10,948 nucleotides of DNA from Oscillospiraceae bacterium. Lineage in GTDB: Bacteria; Bacillota_A; Clostridia; Oscillospirales; Oscillospiraceae. This document shows positions 10,499 to 10,948 of the stretch, piece by piece. The notes beneath the pieces were generated by a model. The model saw nothing but the letters and a program-made list of their open reading frames with translations. It was not told where the DNA came from and did no database searches. Position numbers and translations under genes: made by a program. Location: positions 1-10,948 of the forward strand of contig JAFQDR010000096.1 in assembly GCA_017415945.1 (NCBI GenBank), read 5' to 3'. How positions within the stretch are numbered: the first letter of the stretch is position 1; the number at the start of each line of letters is the position of its first letter.

Positions 10499-10948
10499 CG
10501 TTCGGCCTCCCTTTCATAGACGGCGGGAAGAATATGCTCCGCTGCCCATTGGCTGTAATTATCCGCATAAAAGCTGCGGTATTCCTCAAAGGTCAGGGGA
10601 GTGCCTGTGCCGATGAGCTCCATTTTTACCCCGAACAGATATACCATAACTTCCATTTCCTTCAGTCCGTTGCGGAGATAAAACTGCTTTCTCCGTTTCC
10701 GCAGGGCAAGGTCCTCACCGTCGTCAACGACGTTTTCGATCTCCCCGAACAGGGCTTTGGGGGCATAGTGGGAAATGAGCATTTTGAGAATTTCAGAGCC
10801 ATATCCACCGTTCCTGTGTGTGGGGGAAATGGCGAAATAGTCCAGCAGGATGCGGTCGGGGCCGTTGATGGTTATTGCAAGTCCTACAAACCGACCATCG
10901 ACGGTGATGTACCATACATCGGTTTTCCCTGCGCGGGACATTTTATAA
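10495..10948 (-). CDS. GNAT-family N-acetyltransferase, probably continuing beyond the window
   Basis: The visible 148 residues from ATG 10941 include the acetyl-CoA-binding motif A: LDYFAISPTHRNGGYGSEIL, with the R-x-x-G-x-G pyrophosphate loop at R43-G48. FYLRNGLKEM (residues ~87-96) is the usual motif B region. The chain starts abruptly at strand beta2 (TDVWYITVDGRFVGLAI), so the normal first strand and helices 1-2 of a GNAT fold, about 40-50 residues, are missing. The frame stays open through AAA and TAT to the window edge and no ribosome site precedes ATG 10941. I therefore take the true start to be outside the window. The substrate is unknown. It overlaps the EamA gene by 4 bases. Confidence 0.85.
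   Translation of the reverse strand, partial: YKMSRAGKTDVWYITVDGRFVGLAITINGPDRILLDYFAISPTHRNGGYGSEILKMLISHYAPKALFGEIENVVDDGEDLALRKRRKQFYLRNGLKEMEVMVYLFGVKMELIGTGTPLTFEEYRSFYADNYSQWAAEHILPAVYEREAER

Noticed and set aside
1..10948. tRNA, rRNA, transposase or phage integrase genes
   Set aside because: None was seen on either strand; the AT-rich segment has no recombinase of its own.

Overview
The window reads as chromosomal DNA from an anaerobic Gram-positive bacterium of the class Clostridia, probably near the Oscillospiraceae/Ruminococcaceae. This is inferred, not computed, from strong AGGAGG-type ribosome sites, sigma-A-like promoters with 16-17 base spacers, a GntR/ABC-2 exporter operon with a CPBP protease, a YitT/DUF2179 membrane protein, and a tiny lipoprotein carrying the IGGADGPTAIF motif. 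Most genes look GC-moderate to GC-rich; about 520-2340 is visibly AT-rich.

Layout: (1) 1-516, the 3' end of a ZIP metal transporter gene and its terminator. (2) 520-2300, an AT-rich insert-like segment: two phased operator-like repeats, a good promoter, an AAA/DUF4143 ATPase gene bracketed by TTTACCA/TGGTAAA motifs, a small unknown gene, and a start-less coding remnant. (3) 2342-5998, a minus-strand operon read GntR regulator, ABC ATPase, two ABC-2 permeases, CPBP membrane protease, with every junction overlapping by 1-8 bases and a palindromic operator on its promoter. It resembles the YtrA/PmtR type of peptide- or drug-export module. (4) 6005-7138, a class I DAHP synthase gene (entry step to aromatic amino acids) with its own promoter and terminator, divergent from a 38-residue Gln/Asn-rich micro-gene (7242-7358). 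(5) 7359-8437, about 1.1 kb without a conventional gene. It holds two homologous small transcription units, each with a 17-base-spaced promoter, conserved hairpins, a 9-10 codon micro-ORF and a long terminator hairpin, followed by a hairpin-rich segment bounded by 35-base direct repeats. (6) 8438-9307 YitT-family protein, divergent from (7) a 49-residue lipoprotein (9422-9571) bearing the beta-subunit signature of Na+-pumping decarboxylases. (8) 9620-10948, an overlapping GNAT acetyltransferase - EamA/DMT exporter pair on the minus strand; the acetyltransferase probably continues past the window.

The best candidate for something undescribed is the duplicated RNA/micro-ORF unit at 7513-8185. 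The two copies differ in primary sequence yet keep the same hairpins through paired changes. Second is the decarboxylase-motif lipoprotein.
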